From NCBI GenBank assembly GCA_964504305.1, contig CAZDEB010000013.1, positions 1 to 64,000 on the forward strand: a stretch of DNA of 64,000 nt, written 5' to 3'. Every line of letters begins with the position of its first letter. Position 1 is the first letter of the stretch. The stretch comes from UBA11606 sp964504305. Lineage in GTDB: Bacteria; Actinomycetota; Acidimicrobiia; Acidimicrobiales; Aldehydirespiratoraceae. Under the pieces are notes generated by a model, which was not told where the DNA came from, did not search any database, and saw only the letters and a program-made list of their open reading frames with translations. A program made the position numbers and the translations under genes. Of this stretch, positions 16,516 through 25,716 are shown piece by piece.

Positions 16516-17898
16516 ATGGAAACCGCAGATCTGATCGAAGCCGGTTACCTCCTCGCCGCAGTTTTGTTCATCCTGGGCCTCAAGGGACTCGGCAAGCCCC
16601 GTACCGCCCGCCGGGGCAACCAGCTGGGGGCGAGTGGCATGCTCCTCGCCATCTTGGTCACCCTTCTCGACCAGTCCATCGTGTCGTATTGGGTGCTGGC
16701 GGCCGGGCTCGCGGTGGGTACTGCGGTCGGCGTGGTCCTCGCCGTTCGGGTGCAGATGACATCCATGCCCGAGTTGGTCGCTCTGTTCAACGGGTTCGGT
16801 GGCGCGGCTTCGGTGCTGGTTGCTGCCGCGTCGTTTCGAGAAGCGATCGATCTCGACCTGGTCGACAACCAAGTCTCGATCGCCGCGGCGGCCACCGCAG
16901 TAATCGGCGCGGTCACGTTCACCGGGTCGGTCATTGCCTTCGCCAAATTGCGAGAATCCCTCAAGTGGTCGGGGTTCTCCGGCATCCGAATCGTCAACCT
17001 CGTCCTCGCCGTTGCCTCGGTCGTGTTGGGCGTGTTGATGGTGCTCGAGCCCGAAAACTCAACATGGATGTGGGCCCTGGTAGCCGTTGGCTCGATCCTC
17101 GGACTCCTGGTCGTCATACCGATCGGTGGAGCCGATATGCCGGTGGTTATCGCTCTTCTCAACTCGTTGTCGGGTCTGGCGGCATCGGCGACCGGGTTTG
17201 TTCTCGATAACACCCTGTTGATAATCGCCGGTTCGCTGGTCGGAGCCAGCGGCTTGATCCTCACCCAAATCATGTGCGTGGCGATGAACCGTTCGGCGCT
17301 GGCGGTGCTGTTCTCAGACGGTCCAAGTGGCGGCGCAACGATCGACGCCGACGACGTGTACGAAGGCAAAGTCACCTCCACCTCGGCCGACGAAGTAGCC
17401 ATGATGCTCGACACCGCTGGTCGCGTCGTCATAGTTCCCGGCTACGGACTCGCCGTTGCCCAAGCGCAGCACGCGGTCCGCGAACTCACCCACGCGCTCG
17501 AAGCCAACGGTTCCGAAGTGGTGTTTGCGATCCACCCTGTGGCGGGCCGGATGCCGGGGCACATGAACGTGTTATTGGCCGAGGCCGAAATCGACTACGA
17601 GCAGCTCATCGAAATGGACACCGTCAACCCCACCTTTGCGCAAACCGACGTAGCAATCGTGCTCGGCGCCAACGATGTGGTGAACCCCCTCGCCAAAACC
17701 GATCCCGGCTCCCCCATCGCCGGTATGCCAATCCTCGACGCCGGCCAGGCGCGCACGGTCGTCGTAATCAAACGATCGCTCAGCCCCGGATTTGCCGGCA
17801 TCCCGAACCCATTGTTTGCCGCCGATAACGCCGTGATGTTGTTCGGCGACGGCAAAGCGGCCGTAACCGCGATCACCAAAGCAATCAGCGAGCTTTAG
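16516..17898 (+). CDS. pntB: NAD(P) transhydrogenase beta subunit
   Basis: 460 aa. The N-terminal ~260 residues are about nine transmembrane helices; the C-terminal ~180 residues form NADP(H)-binding domain III, with VVIVPGYGLAVAQAQHAVRELT, FAIHPVAGRMPGHMNVLLAEA and VAIVLGANDVVNP (each a known signature; quoted here in part). ATG 16516 is preceded by GGGGAGG. Last gene of the operon; panB is convergent downstream. Confidence 0.94.
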   Translation: METADLIEAGYLLAAVLFILGLKGLGKPRTARRGNQLGASGMLLAILVTLLDQSIVSYWVLAAGLAVGTAVGVVLAVRVQMTSMPELVALFNGFGGAASVLVAAASFREAIDLDLVDNQVSIAAAATAVIGAVTFTGSVIAFAKLRESLKWSGFSGIRIVNLVLAVASVVLGVLMVLEPENSTWMWALVAVGSILGLLVVIPIGGADMPVVIALLNSLSGLAASATGFVLDNTLLIIAGSLVGASGLILTQIMCVAMNRSALAVLFSDGPSGGATIDADDVYEGKVTSTSADEVAMMLDTAGRVVIVPGYGLAVAQAQHAVRELTHALEANGSEVVFAIHPVAGRMPGHMNVLLAEAEIDYEQLIEMDTVNPTFAQTDVAIVLGANDVVNPLAKTDPGSPIAGMPILDAGQARTVVVIKRSLSPGFAGIPNPLFAADNAVMLFGDGKAAVTAITKAISEL

Positions 17899-17928
17899 CC
17901 CGCTTCGCCAGAATCAGCCCGCCTCGCC

Positions 17929-18798
17929 CTAGCCCTTGTAGTCAGGTAGGGACTGGCGGCCGTAGAGGCCGTGCAGCTCGTCGGCTTGCTCGTCGGCCAT
18001 GTGATAGGACTCGTCGTGGTTGGGAAACGCACCGTCTCGGACATCGGTCGCGAACGCCCTGATGGCGTCGACCGAAACACTTTTGACGTCGGCGTAGCGG
18101 CGCACGAACTTGGGCACGAAACGATCTTCGATACCGAGAAGATCGTGATAAACGAGAACTTGGCCGTCGGTGTGCGAACCGGCCCCAATCCCGATGGTGG
18201 GAATATTGACCGACTCGGTCACCATCTCGGCCACCCGCACCGGAACTCCTTCGAGCACCAACGCGTAGCAGCCGGCGTGTTCGAGCGACTTGGCGGCTTG
18301 CACCAGCTTGCGGGCGTGTTCGGCCTGCTTGCCTTGCACCTTGAAGCCGCCCATCGCATGAACCGATTGAGGGGTTAGACCGATGTGGCCCATAACCGGG
18401 ATCTCAGCGCTGATGATCCGTTCGATCATCGGTAAACGTTTGCGCCCCCCTTCGAGCTTGACCGAGTGCGCACCGGCGCGGATCAACTGGGCCGCGTTCT
18501 GCACCGTCTCTTCGGGCGAAACGTGGTAGCTCATCCATGGGAGATCACCAACGATGTGGCAATCGGGTTTGGCTCGCGCCACCGCCGAAGTGTGATGCAC
18601 CATGTCGGCGATCGTGACTTGGAGAGTGTCGTCGTAGCCAAGCACCACCATCGCCAACGAGTCGCCGACCAGGATGAGGTCGGCTCCAGCCTCGCTCGCG
18701 ATCCGAGCGCCGGGCGCGTCGTAGGCGGTGACCATCACCAGCGGCTCGTGGCCGTCGCGGACCTTGTGGGCTGCTATTGCCGGGGCCGAAAAACCCAT
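17929..18798 (-). CDS. panB: 3-methyl-2-oxobutanoate hydroxymethyltransferase
   Basis: 289 aa, normal length. VTAYDAPGARIASEAGADLILVGDS (metal-binding Asp at its end), KLEGG, MGHIGLTPQSVHAMGGFKVQGK and IGIGAGSHTDGQVLVYHDLLG are PanB signatures. Transfers a hydroxymethyl group from methylenetetrahydrofolate to 2-oxoisovalerate in pantothenate synthesis. ATG 18798 has AAGGAG 7 nt upstream. No panC or panD is adjacent, so it is monocistronic here. Confidence 0.94.
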   Translation of the reverse strand: MGFSAPAIAAHKVRDGHEPLVMVTAYDAPGARIASEAGADLILVGDSLAMVVLGYDDTLQVTIADMVHHTSAVARAKPDCHIVGDLPWMSYHVSPEETVQNAAQLIRAGAHSVKLEGGRKRLPMIERIISAEIPVMGHIGLTPQSVHAMGGFKVQGKQAEHARKLVQAAKSLEHAGCYALVLEGVPVRVAEMVTESVNIPTIGIGAGSHTDGQVLVYHDLLGIEDRFVPKFVRRYADVKSVSVDAIRAFATDVRDGAFPNHDESYHMADEQADELHGLYGRQSLPDYKG

Positions 18799-18886
18799 GA
18801 CTAACTCCTTCCCCGTCTCGCGCCGAAAGGCTGCAAGCGGTTGGCCACAACGATATACACGCGGCAAGTCCGTGACAAGAGGCTGC

Positions 18887-18898
18887 TAGAAACTCGGG
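18887..18898 (+). promoter_or_regulatory. leaderless-type -10 element
   Basis: TAGAAA (18887-18892), 6 nt, then GTG at 18899. The last hexamer base departs from the TAnnnT pattern, so support is weaker than for the other sites. Confidence 0.35.
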
Positions 18899-19264
18899 GT
18901 GCCCAACGACAACCTGCGCGACGCCGCCATCCAAGCCGAGTACGAATCCGGACGGCGAGAAACGACCGAGACCGCGGCCAAGAGCCACATCGTCATCCGG
19001 CTGGTCAGAATGAGCGCCGGAGCGATCGTCACCCTGGGCGGACTTGCGCTATTGGTGCTACCCGGACCCGGTCTCCCACTAGTGGCGGTGGGGTTGGCCA
19101 TCTTGGCCCGCGATGTTGCTTGGGCCGATCGGCTGCTCGGAGAGGTCCGCAACCGAATCCCCACCAACGAGCAGGGGGGAATCTCTCGCGCCGCCCTCAT
19201 CACCATGATCGTGGGCGCGACCGCGAGTGTTATCGGCGCAACGTGGTGGCTGTTCGTGCGCTAG
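18899..19264 (+). CDS. PGPGW-type small membrane protein
   Basis: 121 aa. The motif LLVLPGPGLPLVAVGLAILA is typical of the actinobacterial PGPGW/TIGR02611-like transmembrane proteins; a second hydrophobic helix is at ALITMIVGATASVIGATWWLF. Function unknown in the family. It begins with GTG and seems leaderless. It converges on the DUF5318 gene with 3 bp between the stops. Confidence 0.72.
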   Translation: MPNDNLRDAAIQAEYESGRRETTETAAKSHIVIRLVRMSAGAIVTLGGLALLVLPGPGLPLVAVGLAILARDVAWADRLLGEVRNRIPTNEQGGISRAALITMIVGATASVIGATWWLFVR

Positions 19265-19267
19265 AGC

Positions 19268-19666
19268 TCAAGACCCACCGATACTGCGGCTCTGAGTGAG
19301 GTGGTTCCAACGACAAGCCGTACAAACCTCGACCACGTATCCCTGGCTAACCGACTTACGGGCCGACAATCGAGCCATTTCTTTATCGCTCGTGACACAG
19401 CGCCCATGCTTTGGCAGACGAGGCCCGAACACATAAGTGACTTCGACCAACTCCGATTGCTCACACACCGGACAATCGCGATTGGTGGGTGCACCACAAA
19501 ATTCGGCGTTTCGATGCAGCTCGCGTTGAGCGTCGCAAATGTGTTCTCGACCAAGTTCGCCCTCGCGCCATGCGTGCAAGACCGCTTCACGAGCGAGGCG
19601 GTAATCGATACCGGCACCGCTGGTAACCGAAAGGTCTTGCAAACCAAGTTTGCTACGAGCGTTCAT
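19268..19666 (-). CDS. DUF5318 family protein
   Basis: 132 aa. IDYRLAREAVLHAWREGEL, the zinc-knuckle-like CPVC and CTAC pairs, the TYVFG strand and the ending VVEVCTACRWNHL are diagnostic of the actinobacterial DUF5318 family. Two CxxC motifs suggest one structural zinc; the role is unknown. A TACTCT hexamer 7 nt upstream of the ATG supports the start. In relatives it often sits near rpsF/ponA, here about 7 kb away. Confidence 0.82.
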   Translation of the reverse strand: MNARSKLGLQDLSVTSGAGIDYRLAREAVLHAWREGELGREHICDAQRELHRNAEFCGAPTNRDCPVCEQSELVEVTYVFGPRLPKHGRCVTSDKEMARLSARKSVSQGYVVEVCTACRWNHLTQSRSIGGS

Positions 19667-19721
19667 TCTGGCGAGAGTACCCGTCCCCACCACCGCGAGT
19701 TGTCGCGGCCAGACTGACACC

Positions 19722-20360
19722 ATGTCCGACTTCGATCCCCGAGCCCGTCTTCAACGCCCGCTCGACTTCGTAGAGCTCGGCCCAGGACTCGGCGCCAGCG
19801 TCGATCGGCGACTCATTGGCGACGTGCGCGGTCGCAAAGTCCTCGAGATCGGATGCGGTTCGGGGCATGTTGGCGTTGGACTTGCTCGGCGGGGCGCTCG
19901 GGTCATCGCCACCGATCACGATCCGGCTCAACTCTTCGCCGCCCGCTCTCTGGCCAACCGTGAGCACGTGGCGGTCGAGTTCCACGAAAGCGGCCCCGCC
20001 GACCTCGCTTTCATTCGCGCCGATCAGATCGACCTCGCATTAAGCGTGTGGTCGCTGTCTTTGGTTGACGACCTCGATCGGGTGCTACGTCAGGTTCACC
20101 GCGTTGTGCGCGCCGGCGGGCACCTCATCGTGTCGGTTCCTCATCCGGCCGCGCTTTGCGCTGATCCCGCCGACCCCGCCCGCACGATCGTCGCGTGGGA
20201 CGGGCCCGACCCGATCGGGAACCGCTATGTCCACACCGCCGAGAGTCTGATCACCGCGTGCAGTCGTACCAATTTTGCCGTCGATCTTTTGCTCGAACGC
20301 CACGCCGGCGGCCTGACCCCTTCGTCGCTGATTGTTAGGGCCCGTCGACTCGGGGCCTGA
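19722..20360 (+). CDS. class I SAM-dependent methyltransferase
   Basis: 212 aa. Motif I VLEIGCGSGHVGVGLARRGA binds SAM; DHDPAQL is the acidic end of beta-2; AGGHLIVSVPHPA is the post-motif III region. Substrate unknown. CAGACT 6 nt upstream of ATG 19722 resembles the leaderless promoters in the window. Convergent with the CCA-adding enzyme gene, whose stop abuts this one. Confidence 0.82.
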   Translation: MSDFDPRARLQRPLDFVELGPGLGASVDRRLIGDVRGRKVLEIGCGSGHVGVGLARRGARVIATDHDPAQLFAARSLANREHVAVEFHESGPADLAFIRADQIDLALSVWSLSLVDDLDRVLRQVHRVVRAGGHLIVSVPHPAALCADPADPARTIVAWDGPDPIGNRYVHTAESLITACSRTNFAVDLLLERHAGGLTPSSLIVRARRLGA

Positions 20361-21368
20361 TCAGGTTTGCTGAGCGGCCCACCACGTCATCAAAATGTCG
20401 CGGGCCACCTGCTGGCCAAACGGGCCGTCGTCGAAGCGCTTCTGCGCTAGAACGGCCAACGCCTCGCCGATTAGGCGTCCCGGTTCGATGCCCAACAATC
20501 CCGCTATCTCGTTGCCGGTCAACACGGGTACGGGCTGATCGAGATCGGGTTCGGCCTTGCGTAGACGCGACAGCGCGGCCCGAGCCGCCACCACATCGGC
20601 GCTACCAGCTCCATCATCGACGCCGCGGAGTTGGGCAACAAAATCGAGTCGCTGCTCGATCACCAATCCCTTCGGGGTCGCGGCCGCCGCCCTACGCAAG
20701 GCTGGTTTGTCGCGAGGCACCGTGCCCTCACCGAGCCACTCACCGCCAGCACCAAACCAGGCCACCAACGCCGACAACTGTCCCGACGGCTTGAGTCGAG
20801 CGATTTCTCGGTCACGCAAACGAGCGGGGAGATCGAGCAGGAGGGCCGCCCATCGCGGACCCGGTTCGGCCACCACTGCCGCGAGCCGCGACCAATGGGG
20901 CTCGGCCATGGACAACGAGGCTGCCAATTCTGGCAACACATGGGTGATCAGACCGGTGCTGTGCAAGAACTCGAACCCCGGTTGAGGATTGGGCAGCATC
21001 AGGAGTTTTTGGAGTTCGTCTCGGACTCTCTCAACCGAGACGATGGCCATCCGCTCTCCCATCGATTCGACCGCCGATGTCAGTTCTGTGGCTGGGTCGA
21101 ACCCAAACGTGGCGACGAAACGCGCCGCTCTCAACATGCGTAATGGGTCATCGGAAAACGACACCGACGGATCAAGAGGCGTACGCAGCGTGCCATCGGC
21201 CAGGTCGCTACGCCCATCGAAAGGATCAACCAGATCCGCGGTCGCGACGTTGAGGGCAATGGCGTTGATGGTGAAGTCTCGACGAGCAAGATCCGCTTCG
21301 ATTTGATCGCCAAATGCCACGATCGGCTTACGCGACGCCTGATCGTAAGCATCGGCGCGATGGGTGGT
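20361..21368 (-). CDS. CCA tRNA nucleotidyltransferase (5' end lost in gap)
   Basis: Partial: 336 visible residues up to the assembly gap. The palm end reads ADAYDQASRKPIVAFGDQIE, followed by the family motif RRDFTINAIALN, VDPFDGRSDL and DPLRMLRAARFVATFGFDP. The N-terminal nucleotidyltransferase motif (GGxVRD) lies in the gap. Adds or repairs the 3'-CCA of tRNAs; the actinobacterial gene (pcnA/Rv3907c) occupies this same position relative to the DUF6049 gene. The C-terminus lacks a visible HD domain. Confidence 0.9.
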   Translation of the reverse strand, partial: TTHRADAYDQASRKPIVAFGDQIEADLARRDFTINAIALNVATADLVDPFDGRSDLADGTLRTPLDPSVSFSDDPLRMLRAARFVATFGFDPATELTSAVESMGERMAIVSVERVRDELQKLLMLPNPQPGFEFLHSTGLITHVLPELAASLSMAEPHWSRLAAVVAEPGPRWAALLLDLPARLRDREIARLKPSGQLSALVAWFGAGGEWLGEGTVPRDKPALRRAAAATPKGLVIEQRLDFVAQLRGVDDGAGSADVVAARAALSRLRKAEPDLDQPVPVLTGNEIAGLLGIEPGRLIGEALAVLAQKRFDDGPFGQQVARDILMTWWAAQQT

Positions 21369-21468
21369 NNNNNNNNNNNNNNNNNNNNNNNNNNNNNNNN
21401 NNNNNNNNNNNNNNNNNNNNNNNNNNNNNNNNNNNNNNNNNNNNNNNNNNNNNNNNNNNNNNNNNNNN
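21369..21468. other. assembly gap (100 N)
   Basis: Exactly 100 N, a conventional placeholder. It removes the 5' end of the CCA-adding enzyme gene and the 3' end of the histone-deacetylase-like gene, both on the minus strand; true size is unknown. Confidence 0.99.
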
Positions 21469-22158
21469 AGCGGGAACTATCACCCGGTCGATGGCGGCAC
21501 GCGCTATGTCGCCGGTCGCGCCTGGCGGTAGGGGCACGTTGATCGTGGTACCGACTCCATCACCACTCCCTCGGTCGCTCAACGCCCCTGACCCCGGATA
21601 GAGCGGTGATTGATGAATCGAAGCGTAGAGAACGTTGGGGTCGGAGTAGAAAATGTCCTGAGTGCCGTTTCCGTGATGGGCATCAATATCAACAATGGCT
21701 ACCCGCTCCCCCGCGCCCGCCAGCGCCGACGCGGCGATCGCGACCGAGTTGATCACGCAAAAACCCATCGACAAACTTGCAGTCGCGTGATGGCCAGGCG
21801 GACGAACAACACAGTACGCGGCATCGAACTCGGTCTCGGAAAGTTCCTCTACCGCGGTCATCACCGCTCCAGCAGCAAGACGGGCCGCGCCGAGGCTGGC
21901 CTGATTCATCACGGTGTCGGCGTCGAGACGTCCACCGCCGGCTTGATCAACAGCAACGATGTGATCGAGCAAGGTCTGGTCGTGGACACGCAGAATTTCT
22001 TGGTTGGTGATCAGCCGCGGCAACCGCCGTTCGATCGCGTCGTCGACTCCGGCTTCGAGTACGCCAGCCATGGCCGCCCGCATCCGATCGGGCCGTTCGG
22101 GGTGGCGCGAACCGGCCGAATGTTCCAAACAACGCTCGTCACTAACCAACAACAGCAC
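21469..22158 (-). CDS. histone deacetylase / acetylpolyamine amidohydrolase family protein (3' end lost in gap)
   Basis: Visible 230 residues of a class II HDAC-like enzyme. HPERPDRMRA, the VRPPGHHA motif with the catalytic histidine pair, FCVINSVAIAA and the zinc-binding DIDAHHGNGTQDIFY are all present; the distal DAG.D region is in the gap. Substrate could be acetylated polyamines or proteins. Starts at GTG 22158, divergent from the GNAT gene, an acetylation-deacetylation pairing that may be chance. Confidence 0.88.
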
Positions 22159-22205
22159 ACGCGGATCGTACCCGCGTCCGTTCAGCGCGTATCGTGCAAT
22201 TCAGT

Positions 22206-22907
22206 ATGGCTCTACACACTGTCTCCGTCGACGCCGCTCGCGTCCGCACCGGCAGTTGGCGAGGCAGCCCCGATCTTGCCTACCTCGTTCCCGTTTCGAC
22301 AGCCTCTACCCTCACACGAAGCGCCCTCGAACGCATCCGTTCGCAGCTGCGCGACAGCGGTTACCAAGCGGTTGTTACGGCCGCGGTAGGGCCCAACGAG
22401 CGAGCCGTACTCTTGGCCGACGGGTTTGTTGATCACGAGTCGCTGCACCTACTGAGTCACGACCTTCGGGCCCTCGAGCCAACTCCCCAACGGGCCCGGG
22501 GACTCCGACGCGGGTTTCGTCGCGACTACGAATCCATTCTCGAAGTCGACTCCCGTACGTTCGACGAGTTCTGGCAACTCGACCGCGACGGACTCAAAGA
22601 CGCAATAGACGCCACTCCAACCGCTCGTGTACGGGTCGTCCGCGACCCAAGAGTGATGGGGTACGCGATTTCGGGTCGTGCGGGCGCCCAGGGATATCTA
22701 CAACGGCTGGCGGTTGACCCCGAACGGCAGGGCCAGGGCCTCGGCCGCGACCTGGTGACCGACAGCCTCCAATGGCTACGTCGCCACGGGTCAACTATTT
22801 GTTGGGTCAATACCCAAATAGCCAACGAGACAGCTCACGGCCTCTATCTCGACCTGGGTTTTATGGCAGCGGCGCACCAACTCACAGTCTTACGACGAGA
22901 CCTCTAA
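22206..22907 (+). CDS. GNAT-family N-acetyltransferase
   Basis: 233 aa. The C-terminal half is the GNAT fold: LQRLAVDPERQGQGLGRDLV is motif A with the acetyl-CoA pyrophosphate loop QGQGLG, and NETAHGLYLDLGF is motif B. The N-terminal ~100 residues are unlike a second GNAT domain and unrecognised. The stop overlaps the next start (TAATG), so it is coupled to the DUF6049-like gene. In mycobacteria a MutT gene is at this position. Confidence 0.82.
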   Translation: MALHTVSVDAARVRTGSWRGSPDLAYLVPVSTASTLTRSALERIRSQLRDSGYQAVVTAAVGPNERAVLLADGFVDHESLHLLSHDLRALEPTPQRARGLRRGFRRDYESILEVDSRTFDEFWQLDRDGLKDAIDATPTARVRVVRDPRVMGYAISGRAGAQGYLQRLAVDPERQGQGLGRDLVTDSLQWLRRHGSTICWVNTQIANETAHGLYLDLGFMAAAHQLTVLRRDL

Positions 22908-24859
22908 TGCGGCTTGGTTCTCGGCTCGTGGCCGGCCTGGTGCTGACCGTTTCGCTAGGTGTGGTCGAACCAGCGACCCACAACGTCGCACCGACGTCCG
23001 CTCAAATCGACGCCCGACTCGAACTGGTCTCCCAAACAATCTTTGTCGGACCCGAACCGGTCCTGTTCGATCTGCGCGTGCCCAGCAACACCCAAGGCCG
23101 TCAGCTCGAAATTCGAGTACACGCCCCGACCACCGACCCCGACGAACTTCGACGCGACTTTGACGAACCACCAACCGAACAGATCCTCAGCCAGTTCACC
23201 GTCACCAATCTCGACGAGCTTCGGGTCGGTGCGGGCGACATAATTTCGATCGCTCTGCCCGATGACGAGATTGGCTTGCTGTTGCGCAAAACGCCAGGCG
23301 CTCTTCCGGTAGTCATAGACCTCGTCGACGAGACCGGTATTCTCGATACGGTGATCACCGCAGTCCTCGTCGATGACGGATCACGTGGCAACCCGATCTC
23401 ACTGGGTTTTTTGGCCGACGCTCGCGTGCCTCTCGCCCACCAGGTGAACCAAAGCATCAACATCGACCCAGCTACAGCACCCCAGGGCCTGACCGAACTA
23501 GTCGAGACAACGCCAGGGCCAGCCCTCATACGCTTCAGCCCCGAAACCCTGACCGCGCTCGTCAACCCAAATGTCGAAGGCGGTGTAACCGCGCTCGACT
23601 CGATCACCGAGCTGTTGGCCGACCAAGATTTGTACACGACTCCTTGGGTCGAACTCGACGAAGAAGCGTGGCGACTGGCCAACGAAAGTGGGCGAGTTCT
23701 AGAGCAGTACGGTCGAGGCAATCAGGTGATCGAAGACCTGCTCGGCCGCTCGTCTACCACGATTGTTCATTTCGATACCGATACAACGCCCGCCACGATC
23801 GGTCTTCTTCGTAGCACCGGCGCCACCGCGGCGATAGTGAGCGAAGACCAACTCAACGAGCTCGACATCGAACGGGCCAACCGCCGACCAATCCAAGTCC
23901 TCGATGACAATGGCGTAGCAATGCCGGTGCTGGCAGTGTCGTCGTCATTCGCCGCCAAACTCGACCGATCCGACGTGGAATTGGCCGCCAACCAGCTCTT
24001 TGTCGAACTAGTTCTTGCCTCCAAACAGGCCTCGTCGCCCCGCGGCATTCTCGTCGACCTCCAGACCGTCAACCGTCCAACCCTCGACCGCTTACTGCTA
24101 CGAATGGACGACTTCGTCGATCTTGACGTGCGACCGGTCGGGGAACTCCTCGACCTGCCACCGGCTCGCGACGCAACCGGCGGGGTTCTTCGGGTAGATC
24201 TGCGAACCGAGCCCGCTGGCGATGTCGGCGGTCTAGCGAGCGATCTTCGGCTGACCGAATCTGTGCTGGACAGCTACGCCGAAATGGTGGCCCCCGCCGA
24301 TGCGCCGATTGCCCCGTTGCGGACCCTGCTTGATGTAGCCCTCTCCAGTGATCTGGACGAAGCCGGCCAGCGCCGCTACACCGACACCGTCTTTCGAGCA
24401 ACCGAGGACGGAACAACTGGTTTCGAAGTCCTGGAAGGAAGCCGAATCACACTGGCGACAAGGCAAGCCGACCTGGCGGTGTTGATACAGAATCGTCAAC
24501 CTCTGGCTATCAACGTCGTAGTGCGTTTAAGCAGCGAAAAGTTGCGCTTCCCCAACGGCGAAGACCTCGATTTGGCCCTCGAACCCGGGCTAACCGAACT
24601 AATCATCCCGGTCGAAACCGTGTCGTCCGGCGATGCCCGAATCGTCGTGTCGATCAGCTCACCAGATGGCCGACTCGACTTGGCGTCCGGACCGATAAAC
24701 GTCCGCTCCACCGCAGTGTCCGGCATTGGGCTGATCATTTCGCTAATTGCGTTGCTGGTGCTCGCTGCTTGGTGGGCCCGCACAATCGTGCGTGTCCGAC
24801 GCAACCGTCAGAGTGCTAGCGTCAACGCGTCTCCTGACCAAGAAGGAACTTCAGAGTGA
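22907..24859 (+). CDS. DUF6049-like secreted, C-terminally anchored protein
   Basis: 650 aa. Signal-like N-terminus (RLVAGLVLTVSLGVV), a large extracytoplasmic region rich in beta-strand segments, and a transmembrane helix near the C-terminus (GIGLIISLIALLVLAAWWA) with a short basic cytoplasmic tail. Architecture and position match the Rv3909/DUF6049 proteins that precede murJ in other actinobacteria; similarity by eye is modest. Its stop overlaps the degV start (GTGA). No MurJ gene follows. Confidence 0.65.
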   Translation: MRLGSRLVAGLVLTVSLGVVEPATHNVAPTSAQIDARLELVSQTIFVGPEPVLFDLRVPSNTQGRQLEIRVHAPTTDPDELRRDFDEPPTEQILSQFTVTNLDELRVGAGDIISIALPDDEIGLLLRKTPGALPVVIDLVDETGILDTVITAVLVDDGSRGNPISLGFLADARVPLAHQVNQSINIDPATAPQGLTELVETTPGPALIRFSPETLTALVNPNVEGGVTALDSITELLADQDLYTTPWVELDEEAWRLANESGRVLEQYGRGNQVIEDLLGRSSTTIVHFDTDTTPATIGLLRSTGATAAIVSEDQLNELDIERANRRPIQVLDDNGVAMPVLAVSSSFAAKLDRSDVELAANQLFVELVLASKQASSPRGILVDLQTVNRPTLDRLLLRMDDFVDLDVRPVGELLDLPPARDATGGVLRVDLRTEPAGDVGGLASDLRLTESVLDSYAEMVAPADAPIAPLRTLLDVALSSDLDEAGQRRYTDTVFRATEDGTTGFEVLEGSRITLATRQADLAVLIQNRQPLAINVVVRLSSEKLRFPNGEDLDLALEPGLTELIIPVETVSSGDARIVVSISSPDGRLDLASGPINVRSTAVSGIGLIISLIALLVLAAWWARTIVRVRRNRQSASVNASPDQEGTSE

Positions 24860-25689
24860 CTGTTCGAATTGTGACCGACTCGTCCTGTGATCTGCGCGGG
24901 GCCGAGGTAGAAGCCCTCGGCATAGAGGTGGTGCCTCTATCAATTCGGTTCGGAGAAGACGAATACACCGACCGCGAACAGCTCAGCGTCGAAGACTTCT
25001 ATCGGCTGTTGAACGACTCGGACGATCTTCCAGAGACCGCGGCACCATCGCCTGGGCAGTTCGCGGCCGCGTTCCAACGCCAGTTCGATGCCGGCGCCAC
25101 CTCCGTTGTTTGCATCAATATTTCCGCCGCCCTCTCGGCAACCATGCAATCGGCGGTAACCGCGGCCGCTGAAGTCGATGGCGACGTCCGCGTCGTCGAC
25201 TCGAAGTCGGTCACTGCCGGCCTGGGCTCGATCGTTCTCGCCGCGGCGCAACTTGGTGCCGACCAAGCAAGCATCGACGACGTCGTCGCCGCGGTCGAGT
25301 CGATGAGCAACCGCACCCACGTTTTTGGCGCACTCGACACTCTCGAAAATCTGCAAAAGGGTGGCCGAATCGGCAATGCCCAGGCGATGCTCGGATCGAT
25401 GTTGTCGATCAAACCAATCATCGACATTTCGACCGGCGTGGTCGAAGAAGCAGGCAAACAGAGAACCCGCAAGAAGTCGCTGGCGTGGCTACGCGACAAA
25501 CTCGCCGAATTCCCCGACATTGAGAACCTGGCCATCATGCACGGCGAAGCCCCCGAGGTTGACGATTTCGTGGCCATGCTCGGCGCCGTCACCGACACCA
25601 GCAACGCTCGCGTCGAGAAGATCGGGCCGGTTGTCGGCACTCACGGTGGGCCACGGGTGATCGGGTTCGCGTTTCAGGTGCCCGCCTGA
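24856..25689 (+). CDS. DegV family fatty-acid-binding protein
   Basis: 277 aa. VRIVTDSSCDL, SQPSPGQFAAAF-like APSPGQFAAAF, and the HVFGALDTLENLQKGGRIG signature are typical of DegV/FakB. In firmicutes such proteins present fatty acids to the kinase FakA; no FakA gene is visible here. Starts at GTG 24856, overlapping the upstream stop, with AAGGA upstream. It occupies the slot that holds murJ in mycobacteria. Confidence 0.9.
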   Translation: MTVRIVTDSSCDLRGAEVEALGIEVVPLSIRFGEDEYTDREQLSVEDFYRLLNDSDDLPETAAPSPGQFAAAFQRQFDAGATSVVCINISAALSATMQSAVTAAAEVDGDVRVVDSKSVTAGLGSIVLAAAQLGADQASIDDVVAAVESMSNRTHVFGALDTLENLQKGGRIGNAQAMLGSMLSIKPIIDISTGVVEEAGKQRTRKKSLAWLRDKLAEFPDIENLAIMHGEAPEVDDFVAMLGAVTDTSNARVEKIGPVVGTHGGPRVIGFAFQVPA

Positions 25690-25716
25690 TGACTGTTCGC
25701 TGACTAGCGTCGGTCC